Below, one piece after another: positions 36,521-46,390 of a stretch of 64,000 bases of DNA. Made by a program: the position numbers and the translations under genes. Numbering within the stretch: position 1 is the first letter of the stretch; every line of letters starts with the position of its first letter. The notes under the pieces are model-generated. The model was not told where the DNA came from, made no database searches, and worked only from the letters and a program-made list of their open reading frames with translations. The stretch comes from Colius striatus (lineage: Eukaryota > Chordata > Aves > Coliiformes > Coliidae), in the NCBI RefSeq assembly GCF_028858725.1, contig NC_084790.1, positions 28,995,031 to 29,059,030 on the forward strand, written 5' to 3'.

Positions 36521-36862
36521 CTATCCCAAATTCATGTAGCTTCTCCACACCGCCATCAACTCCCGGGTCTTGCTGTCATCGCACGGGCCTCGGCTGGCCA
36601 TCCTGGTTGCGGCAGCGGCGGCGGTACTCCGCCACCGCACAGGCATTGGCATCCCGGCGCGGCCGCTGCGCCTGCCCGCGGCAGGGCTACCCCGCCGTCC
36701 CAGGAGTGGCCCCGCGCCCGCCGCCGGCAGCCGGTAGCCGGGGCAGTGCCTCTGCACCAGGACAAGCGTGTTGAGCCAGAGGGGCGACCCCTCGCCGAAG
36801 TCCCGCGCATTCTCCAGGGCACATTCCAGCAGCCGGCTCGCCCGCTCCGCTCTGCGGGAGCC
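36521..36862 (-). CDS. TSLP: TSLP-like exon 3 (terminal)
   Basis: Acceptor GTTTGCCCGCAG, phase 0, 114 codons to TAG. Encodes residues 96-208: helix with LLECALENARDF, hydrophobic LNTLVLVQRHCPGY, an Ala/Gly/Arg-rich linker (about 139-187) and the final helix CDDSKTRELMAVWRSYMNLG. The frame is open throughout despite high GC. A short intron within the linker cannot be excluded. Confidence 0.78.
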   Translation of the reverse strand, partial: GSRRAERASRLLECALENARDFGEGSPLWLNTLVLVQRHCPGYRLPAAGAGPLLGRRGSPAAGRRSGRAGMPMPVRWRSTAAAAATRMASRGPCDDSKTRELMAVWRSYMNLG

Positions 36863-38308
36863 CTGCGGGCAAACGGCCGGTCATGATGCCGGCTCCGCAG
36901 GAACCGACAGCCCTCTACCCTTTCCTTTCAACGCCTTCCCATGCCTCCTTAAAAAGCAGATTGACCATCCGCCCCTTCTCCTCCCTCGCTCCCCACCCCT
37001 TCTTCCTTCTTTCCCTACTTTTTCGCCCTTTCCCCCAGCTTTTTTCCTTCTGCGCTCTTCTTCCACCCCCCCTTCCCTCATTGCCCCTTTTCTACTCTTT
37101 CCCCCATTTCCCATCTTTCCCCCATTTGCCCCTTCTTTCCCCTTTTCTTCTCTTCCCCCTTCCCCCCCTTCCCCCTTTCCCCCCTTTCTTCCCTTCTCCC
37201 CTCCGCTTTTTTATTTTTCTTGATTTTTTTTTTTTTTTTTTTTTTTTTTGAGTGGAAAGGGAATGGCATCTAGCCGCCAGGGGATGCATGCACCCGGGCG
37301 AACCTCGGACTGCTGCGGGCCCGCCGGCGCGGAAGGCGCGTCCTCGCAGGTGTGAAAATCAAGCTGTTTCTCCTGGAGGGAAACAACAACAGGGGATGCT
37401 CGTTAAAGCTACGGCCCCTGGTGCGGCCGTCGCCGGCTGCCAGCCCGCTAAGGACACTCCGTTGCAAACATCCCCGCCACCCCCCTCCCGGAGCTGCGCA
37501 GGGTGCGGGTGGCTTGGGGAATCGGCCGGCGGCGGTGCGGGGCAGCCGGGGTCGGGCCGCGAGGCGCTGCTCGCGCACCGCGCCCCCCCGACAGCTGCCT
37601 CCTCGTCTTCCGCTAAATACCGGCTGCCCGTGTGAACCATCCGCGGAGCTTCTGAACCACTGATCACCTTTGCAACCGTGACACCATCTTCAGCGCCGGT
37701 GAAGTATTTACAATAGAAAGTTTGAAGTCCTATGGCTCTGCAAGGCGCCGGGAAGAATCGGGTAGCGCTCTTGCAGCAGCCTCCCGAGCTCCTGCTCTCC
37801 GTCCCTGCCAGTCCCAGCTTCAGCGAAGCACATTTAGGAAGGTCGCCGGAAGAAAGTAAGAGATAACATCCCCATCCTGTTTCACAGACGCTAGTTTACT
37901 AAACTAGCCAATTCCCGGGTTGCTAAATGGATATTTTCAGTAAGTAGGTGCCGGTGGTCAAGGGTAAAATCGTGGAGGCAGTGCCGTCCCGACAGTTTCC
38001 CTCCGATGCCACCAGAGAAACCACCAACCTCGTTGTTACAGCGCTCGTGTAGATCCGAGACGTTCAGGAGATCCTCTTGTATCTGCTCGTGGTTACACAG
38101 GCTGAAATTATAGGTAGACCCCCGTGGTAAATCGGCGATCTGAAGAAAGATGATCAAGCCACAAAGAACTGTGTAAGAAAAAGCCAAAGGTTAATTCTCC
38201 TGCACCGCTACACGACCCGACAAGGCACGAAAGACAGAACTGAAGAGAGGGATGCTGGTGATTTGGGAGCACTAGAAAAACAGCTTGGTTACCCTTGCGA
38301 TAATCCAT
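36521..38308 (-). CDS. TSLP: TSLP-like secreted four-helix cytokine, 3 coding exons
   Basis: Predicted 208-residue precursor from exons 38293-38308, 37900-38168 and 36521-36862 with agreeing phases. Residues 1-22 are a signal peptide (MDYRK, then hydrophobic VLCGLIIFLQIA). The mature start STYNFSLCN parallels TYDFTNC in human and TYNFSNC in mouse TSLP. Mature cysteines C30, C49, C69, C109, C135 and C189 number six, as in TSLP; C69 is in HCL, C135 in CPGY (shared by human and mouse), and C189 opens the last helix ending VWRSY, like LWRRF/LWYSF. An Arg-rich stretch precedes C189, as in human TSLP. N26 and N41 are glycosylation sequons. In mammals TSLP lies just 5' of WDR36 on the same strand, as here. 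It would signal through TSLPR/IL-7Rα (family knowledge). Longer than human (159) through a GC-rich Ala/Gly/Arg insertion. The exon 2 donor is the least certain point. Confidence 0.78.
36965..37249. repeat. Polypyrimidine/polypurine tract ending in T29
   Basis: About 280 bp almost free of purines on the plus strand (CCTTTCCCCC-type runs), ending in a T homopolymer at about 37221-37249. It lies in intron 2 of the TSLP-like gene, which is purine-rich in the transcript. Confidence 0.9.
37250..37860. other. CpG-rich intronic sequence, no exon recognised
   Basis: GC-rich DNA in intron 2 of the TSLP-like gene. Minus-strand frames are proline/alanine/glycine-rich without a recognisable helix or cysteine motif. 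A 44-codon plus-strand frame (37732-37866) has no recognisable homology. Confidence 0.4.
37900..38168 (-). CDS. TSLP: TSLP-like exon 2
   Basis: Acceptor is a strong pyrimidine run ending TTACACAG; the donor proposed is TTA-GTAAAC, phase 0. Encodes residues 6-95: signal-peptide core, helix A (NHEQIQEDLLNVS), C49 and the HCL motif with C69. An alternative donor at GAG-GTTGGT (38028) would cut after residue 52 and leave an odd number of cysteines, so the longer form is preferred. Confidence 0.68.
38293..38308 (-). CDS. TSLP: TSLP-like exon 1 (coding part)
   Basis: ATG GAT TAT CGC AAG G, then a GTAACC donor (phase 1). It supplies the charged start MDYRK of the signal peptide. The next exon lacks an in-frame ATG and has a stop just upstream of its acceptor, so this exon is needed. 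5' UTR extends to about 38335 if the TATA-like box is used. Confidence 0.65.
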
Positions 38309-38360
38309 AGTGTCTTTACAAGTTGTTTTTCTCCTGCTGGGCTTCAGATCGTTGCTGGCT

Positions 38361-38367
38361 TCATATA
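38361..38367 (-). promoter_or_regulatory. TATA-like box upstream of TSLP-like ATG
   Basis: TATATGA on the minus strand, 53 nt upstream of the ATG at 38308. Inferred start of transcription near 38335. Confidence 0.4.
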
Positions 38368-38390
38368 TGTACCTGTACGCCTACGGAAAT

Positions 38391-38400
38391 GGAGGTTTCC
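38391..38400 (-). promoter_or_regulatory. κB-like site
   Basis: GGAAACCTCC on the minus strand fits GGRRNNYYCC and lies 23 bp upstream of the TATA-like box. Mammalian TSLP is NF-κB-driven, so the place is sensible; a 10-bp match alone is weak. Confidence 0.35.
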
Positions 38401-38569
38401 AATTCCATAACCGGGGCTCATTTGGACGTCTCATGCACCTCTTTCCAGACGGTAAATAATAATTATTCAAACTTGAAGTTGTGTCACTGATTCGAAAAGA
38501 AAACCAAGATAATGAATAATTATCAAAATCAACTTCCAAACCCAAAAAACGAAACAAAGAACTCCACAT

Positions 38570-40000
38570 CAACTAATCTTGCGTGAAACAAGTGTGAACA
38601 GCCCTCCCTATAACTACATGAGGTCTGCCTTCCGTGTGGGCTATTGGAGTAACACTATTTTGTCGCAAAAGCGAGACAAAACGGTTGAGAGCACATGCAG
38701 GCGGACTGCCCAGGGGTGGACCTGGGTTCAAACCTTCCACACTGAGGTCGCAGGGCCATCTCTTGTTTTAACACGCTAGCGCGAGAGCAGGTGGAAGACA
38801 GCTATTCTTTCCCTCTACTGTCTACAACTTTTCCCCACCCCCCAGGTTTTTTTTATTATTTTTTTTTCCCCCCTCTCGAATGTTTTACCTTACAAATCGA
38901 TTCCCTCGGGGACACCCTTCGATTGCGCAGACGAAGGACACTTGCTCTGTCCTGGGGACAGCCTAGCTGACAGTACAGCTGGCTGCCACGGACCCTGGTA
39001 ACCACGATGCCCGCCACGTCGGGGACCAGGCTGCCCCGGCATTGGGGACAGTGATGCCCGCGACGTCGGAGGATAGGCTATTCCAGGCACTGGGCACAAG
39101 GATGCCTCGGGAAACCCGGGACGTCCGGCGATCAAGCTAACCCACACACTGGGAATCGGAATGCCCGGGACGTCAGGGGCACAGGTGACAGGGATGCCTA
39201 GGGCGTCTGTGGCCAGATTGTTCCGAGCACTGTGGACCAGGTTGCCCGGAGTTCCGGAAGAGGCTGTCGACAGGAGGCGCGATCTCGCTGCCTCGCTTGC
39301 GTGGAGGAGCCCTTTCTCCGAAGGCAGCCGACACCGGCTCCTCTGCCAACAGTTCCCACCAGGTATTCTCTCCGGTCCCGCGAAAGTGGGTTATGGAAAG
39401 TGCCGCGGGGCTCGGCGATGGGTTGCTCTGCAGAGCCAAGCCGAGCCGCACCTTGCCTCTCCTCCTGTCCCGCCGAGGGCAGGGCTGGGGAGGCTTTAAG
39501 CCCAGCTTCCGTTCAGCTGCAGAGAAAGTTCGTTTTCGACGGATGCTTCTCCGACATGAGTCATTAGGGAAACCCGGGAGGACTGTCACCGCCGTGACAG
39601 AAAGGGCTTTTTTTTTGGCCAGTTGATCTGGAGAGCGTCCAAAGCATATTAGTCAATCCTGCGTGCCTGTCCGCTTGAGTGGGTTCTCCACCCTCGCCTC
39701 TCCGGGATCTCTTCCGTCTCTCTGTCTTTTTGGCTCCATGCCCTTCATTTCACAGCCCGGCCGCACGCCGCTGCCGCCCTGCCCCGGGCTCGGCCCGGCC
39801 ACCGCCGCCGGCAGCTCCCGGTCCCTGGGTCCATGCGTGGCATCAAGCCCTGCCACTCTGACTGTATGTGGATGCAAAGCCGATTCCAGTTAAAACTGAC
39901 AATTTAAAATCGATGTCTCAAAAGACGTTGTACTGATTGCGATAAAGCTGAGGCTGACTAATTATATCATTGGGGATATGTGCAGGTCAGATGCTACAAG
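38570..40000. other. GC-rich upstream flank of the TSLP-like gene
   Basis: Contains CpG-rich blocks, a T-rich run near 38850-38870, the minisatellite at 39006-39250 and a CpG block near 39750-39830. No exon of an identifiable gene is visible on either strand. It may be a distal regulatory CpG island (inference). Confidence 0.4.
39006..39250 (+). repeat. Degenerate CpG-rich minisatellite
   Basis: Copies of a unit starting GATGCCCG…ACGTC at 39006, 39053, 39101, 39158 and 39192, of 34-58 bp, each followed by a CAGGCT…CACTGGGGACA-like second half. Copies differ by substitutions and indels, so the array is old. Confidence 0.75.
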
Positions 40001-43000
40001 GAAAAGAATATCCGTTCCCAGGAGTAGTGACACTGATTCATTGCCAGAAGACTGCAAAGACTCAGCACACTTGTGATCCATTTCATCTGTCCAAGCACCT
40101 CCAATGTCAGCCTCTGAGTCTTTTATTGTGCTGTTCTCATCCAGTCCTGAACATTTCCCAAATCCACCCTTAAATGCTTATTTTCAAGCTTTTACCTTTC
40201 CTAGGTAGAGAAGAGTCTACATTCTGTCAAACTCCTCCCTCGCTTTTCCCAACTCCTTATCTTTCAGGTTCCCATGAGAAGTTACAAACAAATGTCTTAA
40301 GACACCAGCTGCATCTACTCTGGTTCACAACTGCTGAAATACTAGAATTGTAACTGTATCATGAATTGGGGGATTCTCAGCTCATCTGAGCTAAGGTTTT
40401 TCAGATACTTTAGTCTTGCTTGTTCATACCTTATAAACATGTTTAAATTTCTTTGAATTGTCTCTTATTTTTCCCAAGTTAATGAACAGTTGTTACAACA
40501 ATATTGCCATCTTTTTAACGCTTTTTTTTTGGTGGTACTCCAGTTTAACTCTGTTATTCTTCTCTCTCATATTTAATATAACTTAACTGCTATACTAAAT
40601 ATAACTTACTGTCACTACCCTTTGAAAAGTAGTGTTTAATGAGAAATTTTTTAAAAGCATGTTGAAGTACCTTGGTCGAGTCCAGTATGTATGCAAGATC
40701 TGAACAAATGGAAGACATCACCATGAACAGATAACAAAATAACTGGAGTATAGCAAACTTCACATCAGAATGGATATCCACTAGCTGTCATTACAATTGG
40801 TTATGCCTGACTATATGAGCAATACCTTTTGAATTACCAAAGCAGATTTAGGAAACTCGACTGACTTTTTACTCCTCAACCATTTTTCCTTCTAACTCTG
40901 GCTTTGAAGCCAACACATTTAGCCAGGACAGTCAAAGCTCTTCCAGATAGCAAAAATCTGGAAATATCAGCTCCCTACATTTGAAATATCTCACCAAATA
41001 TCTGGGATTTGTCTCATCCAGTTATTATTTCAGTAGAAAACCTGTTGGTTTCTTGACATGGTTTGTCAAGGGAAAAGCTCTTAGACTCTTATTTATCACA
41101 ATGAATGAAATGTTGAGAAAGTCAGTCTTACCACTGTTGAAAGCAGTGAACTTGAAAGGACCTTCTTGTGCTTGACCAGTCACCAGATGCAAGGAGTTCT
41201 GGAGCAGCTGAAGAGTGATCATATCCAACTGGAAACATTAGTTGCTAAATAACATTTATTTTTTCTGACACATAACTGAAAAACCTAAAAAAAACCAGCA
41301 GTAGCCTGTTCCTTTTCTTATATCTGCTTTTCCATGCAGTTTGTTGCTTACTTCAACTTTGTGCAGTGATCATTTTATAAAATGTTTCTGAACGTTTCAG
41401 TTGCACACTGTTTAAGAGGAATATAATCAGTCAAACTGGTGTGAATTTAATGTTATTGGTGTAATTAAAGGGGACACCAAAGATAAATTAGCAATATTTT
41501 TTTTTTCCTCACAGGTAAAAAAAGTAAATTACTTAAATCCCAGGTGACTGCATGAGAAGATGAGCTCTAAATCAAGCAGCATTAATGCTGAGATATCACA
41601 GTCATTATGGAAAGTAATATAACCTTAATATCACAAACAACTTTCTACAAAACAATTTTGTATGTTTACACTCCTGAATTGAGTGCAGTGTTGACAAGCT
41701 TATGCCTTTGTGCTGATGAGGTAAAAATTTGGACCAGGTCTAGTCAGAAGAGGAAGGTTCAGATCACAATCGGATTAGGCTGTAGTATTTCCAGGATTGA
41801 GCTTCTTCATCACCACCTGATCACTCAGTTTACAATATGCTTTACTTTTTATTAGGAAAATATTTATTTATTTATTATTTAGCTGAATGTTTTCTTTCTC
41901 TGCCTCTCAAAAAAGAGCAACGTGCCAGAAATCTACTGTACACAAATAACACTGAATTGTATTTTGCCAAGAAAGACTGCCAAGTAGAGTAACAGACGGA
42001 AGCAGTACAGCCTTAGGGAGAGCAAAAGGAAAATCCTGCAAACTAGAAGGAAGAGGATGTCTAGCTCACTTTATTCCTGATTTAAAGTACCTTCACACAC
42101 AACTGCAGTCCTCAGTGCTACTGATCAGCTGTTGTATATCCCAGGGATTCTCGCTCCCTATAGGAAACACTCTACTCAGAAATCTTTGTTAATAACATCC
42201 CAAATAATGCCAAGAACTCCTTGCATCTCATGGGCCTGGATTTGCATCTTGTGCTGCAAATGACAGCCCATGAAAGATATAGCATATGGCAGCACCAAAA
42301 TATGTCTATCCCAAAAGCCACTGCAGTATATTACATTGGCTAAGGTAACTTGTACCTTATGTGGAGTCTGGGTAAAATGTGCATGTTCATTGTACCTTAT
42401 TCACATATTATGTCCTGTTAGAAGTTTCACAATGCCACTGATCCGCAAGCAAGCACATCTTGAAAGCCAAGTGTTTGTTTGACTGTAACTTCTCTGTGAC
42501 AGCTCATGGGCAGCAGGGGCTAAGAGGAAACTGGGAGCCATTCACTGCTGCAAATGGGAGTGGGGTCTGGTAGGTTAGACTAAACCGTGTGACATTGTTC
42601 TTACAGCCTAAATGAACAAGTGAAAAAAACGTTGCTACTGGGAAATGCCTGTCTACTTATGCAAGTGTATGTCTGTTTAATGTCTCTTAACAAAAATTAT
42701 GGGCAGCTGAAGCCAACTCACTTTGGCACTTCGAAGTTATAACTATTTGTAAGTTGGCAAGCGGTATCTTAATCACACTTTTAAGAGCTGTTCTGAAAAG
42801 AATGAGCCCTCTGCACTGATATTTGTGTGAAAATAGCCATTTTCATAGCTCATGAGTTGAAAGATCGAAACAATCTTTCTTCTGGTCTTGTGGGTCTTGA
42901 TTCATTGTGTGTTACACAGCAAAAAAGTTGCTGCTTTCAATTCCAGCATTGTTTTAAGGGAGCCACACTGATTTTCCATCTGTGGGAAGAAGCTGCAGGG

Positions 43001-46000
43001 CCGTTGTTTGTGGAACTGGAAGGGACTTTGCTGTCTGAGATGCCACATCAAACAGGTACCTCACATGCTATGTGCCAGCCATCTTACTTGTGTCACACAA
43101 GTGCTCACAAAAGAATAGCTCGGTGAGAGATTAATTGACAACAGGTCTTTTGCTTTTTTGGTTCAAAATACTCTTTTCCTGTTTTATAAAAAAAAGGCAA
43201 AGAAAAAAAAAAAGAAAACCGAAATCCACCTTGACCCTATTATATTTTATATACACCCATGGTCTTAAAATAGTGAACTACTGAAAAATAGACAGAAATA
43301 TTCATGACAATATTATTTGGGAAGATTAATGCAAAATTCAGCATCATGTTTTATAAAGTGAAGTAGTGCAAGGGAGACATTAAGAAATATAGATTATATA
43401 TTCTATATAGCATATTTCTATTGTATAAATCCATAAGGCATATAGAATTAACAACTTCAAAGCAAGAGATACTAGAAATATGAACAAGTATCTAGAAAGT
43501 AGCATATTTTTCTAGGAAAAAATAGCCTGCAGAGTATAAATTAAAGTACATTGTTTCCTGTAAAATACAGTGATATGTGCAATTCCAAGTATAAAAAATT
43601 AGGAGACATTACGGGATTTAGATGTGGCAACCTTTTCAGATAAACAATTTTAGTTAATTTCTTTGAAGGACAAGCCATCACTATGAGTATTTTCTAATTT
43701 CTCAGTTTCAAGTTACTATCTTTGTAATGGGGCTGAACAGTATATAATTCCTATTTGTTGAAAACATTTAGATATTAATTGCCAAAAATGTTTAAAATAG
43801 ATATTTACACGTTGAAATGCAATATTTTTCATTTATATAATAACTGCCTGAATTGTAATATTTCTTTCTCTTATGAGAAGAAACATAGGTGGCACAAACA
43901 AAATACTAATTTTGTGCAATTCTGTTTAGTTCTAATGAACATATGTGCAATTTCATTTTCCTTGACACAGTGGAAAGAAGGCATAGAAAGAGGGAAGGAA
44001 GTGCTTGTGCTTCTGCTTTTATGTCATCCTAGGGGTCAAAGCAGGAGCCTAAGCTAGTTTTCCAGCTGTTTCAGAACTTCCTGTTTTTCTCTCGGACTTC
44101 AGAGAGAGATGCTAAAGTAATTCTCCCTCTGGTTTTACACTAAGAATCAGGTCTGTGGCAGAAATGACTATTTGGTCATTGTAGTATCATATCTTATCCC
44201 AACTCATCCAACTTTTTTTCTTCTGTTAAACTATCAAGTTGAAATTTGTATTGGTTTGCTACCAACTTGAAGCTTAACCATCATCTTATCCTGCTCAGTT
44301 TCCTTTAGAAATGCAAGTATTTAAGTTAGAGTAGTTGTGAAGACTATTTTCAGTTTTTGAAATGGTAAATTCAAAAAGAATTGTGCCATTAAAGCAGCAA
44401 TTGAGAACCTTTTCAAAAGTCTTGCATGACAGGCAGACAATTTGAATGGGCCCCCATAAAAAAAGCATCTTTCAGGAGTGTCTGTAAAGTTGCTAAGTCA
44501 TACAGAGCTTCAATCTTCTTTTTATTAGTAGACATAAATTCTCTCCCTGGTACTTACATAGAAGATTTTATTTGGGAGCCATACCCATAGATACCAGAAT
44601 ATGATCTTTTCTAGCTAATAATCCTCCCTTATAGAATGTTTTACAATTTCTTTTCCCCCCCAGTATTTTCCAACTGTCCAAAACACTCAGGAAATCAATG
44701 ACAAATTGGTTCAGGTATGAAGGAGTGTTGATAGCTAAAGCTCCTCAAGGTAGAAGTTGTAAAATTAGTTTTAAATACTTCATCCCTCTACTTTGCTGAG
44801 GGCTGCTGATGTCACTTTGTCTTCAGCATTAGAGCAATTTTCTTGGTGTGAATCAGCCACTTCTAAACTATACATTTATGGTTGCAGGAAAAATAGCTAT
44901 AGACTTTAATCTATAAAGCAACTTTCCTGGTTTTAAACACATTAACTGCATTTAAGTCCAAGCAGTTATTAGCTTAAGTAGTTGTACAAGTTCCAGAAGG
45001 CCAACTTTCCCTATGTTGTTTGCAACAACTTTCCCTTAAAGAACAGGTACAAAAACCCAGTCATGGGGAATGTCTGCATAAGAGCTATTGGGAAGTCAGT
45101 TTCAGAGACACGATTCTCAAACTGTTTCCAGTCTTCTCTAAACCATTTGAGCACATCTAATTGTGTGCACCTGATAGTGTTGTGTACTTTTCAAATTGTT
45201 ATGAATTTTACAGATCTAACTACTCTTTCAGCAGTTGGCATCTGTTCAACTAATAAAGTCTAACACAAATAAATAGAGTCAACCAGTTTACTCTCAAACT
45301 TCGATGACTTTGTTTACTATTCCTGTTTTAGAGTGCTTGAGGCTTCCTCTGAAGTTTGTTCATCTTTTCCAGTGGCCTTTTCTAGCCAGCATTATATTAA
45401 TCTAAACTACTTATGCCTGCATGGCCTTCAGGCTCCCTAACCACATTTAAAGTATATGAAGCTCTAACAAGGCCATGGGCAAGGACAAAATCTTCCTTTC
45501 TAGGCCATGATTTGAGCACAAACCTGGATTCTCAAGGTCAGAGCAGTCATCTTCCACTACATGCATTAGAAAGCACTGCTTTCTTTCCTTAGCTTGTAGA
45601 AGGAAAACATTTACATTCCGTGACAAGTCACATACCCTGCTAAAAGGATTGTGTCAGAGATCTTTCTCAGCATCCCAGCATCACATTTTGCAAGTGACAA
45701 TTTTCTTTGAAATAGTCACTGAAATCTGGAAAAAAATAGAAACACAGGTTTCCTCCTACCCTCAGCTATGACATACAATTACTCTTATTTTCTTCCTCCT
45801 ACTAGCATGTGGAGAAGTCAGATGGCTCGTGGATGCCAAGACTTTTCTCGTATTCTTAATACAAATGTCAGAGTTGGCCATGTTAAAGTTTTGTGAGTTC
45901 ATCAGGGTGTACATTATTTGTCTGACTGTCTCCAATGTTTTATCACTTCATGTGGCCTTTCTTGAAGGCCTTAAGGTAGTGTGAAATATCTGTCTGGCCT

Positions 46001-46079
46001 GTTTCTAGGACACAAACTGAATAAAAGATGTTAGCATGTTAAGTCAAAAATGCTGTTCCACAAATGGGCCCTTGTGTCA
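40001..46079. other. Intergenic, no gene seen
   Basis: AT-rich sequence without long open frames or repeat families that I recognise. Short frames present have no flanking splice signals or family motifs. Confidence 0.5.
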
Positions 46080-46390
46080 AAGGTGGATAGTGGTGTCCTG
46101 GTCTGCATTAGAAAAAGTGTTGCCAGCATGCCAGGGAAGGTGATCCTTCAACCTTTTCAGCACTAGTGGAGCTATACTGTGTCCAGTGCTGGGTTTCCCA
46201 GTACAAGACAGACACGGACATACTACAGGGAGTTCAGTGAAAGGCCATGAAGGTGATGAAGGTACCAGAACATCTTTCTAGGAGGACAGGCTGAGAGAGC
46301 TGGGACCGTTCAGCCTGGAAAACAGAAGGCTCAGGGGCATCTCATCAATGTATATAAATACCTGAAGGTAGGGTGTAAAGAGGATGAAGC
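46080..46390 (+). mobile_element. CR1 LINE fragment, 3' tail missing
   Basis: Matches the CR1 ORF2 end region: a GTGTCCAGTGCTGGG block, AGGACAGGCTGAGAGAGCTGGG, then CTCATCAATGTATATAAATACC. It stops before the usual CR1 3' tail. Confidence 0.85.

Noticed and set aside
36768..37251. Long plus-strand frames rich in Pro/Phe/Ser
   Set aside because: They are translations of the polypyrimidine tract, low complexity only.
37732..37866. 44-codon plus-strand frame with a GTAAGA donor-like end in a CpG region
   Set aside because: No recognisable homology, no partner exon in phase, and it lies in the intron of the minus-strand cytokine gene.
38381..38572. Minus-strand frame starting MMWSSLFRF upstream of the cytokine as a possible first exon
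   Set aside because: It ends in a stop, offers no donor in phase 1, and lies upstream of the TATA-like box.
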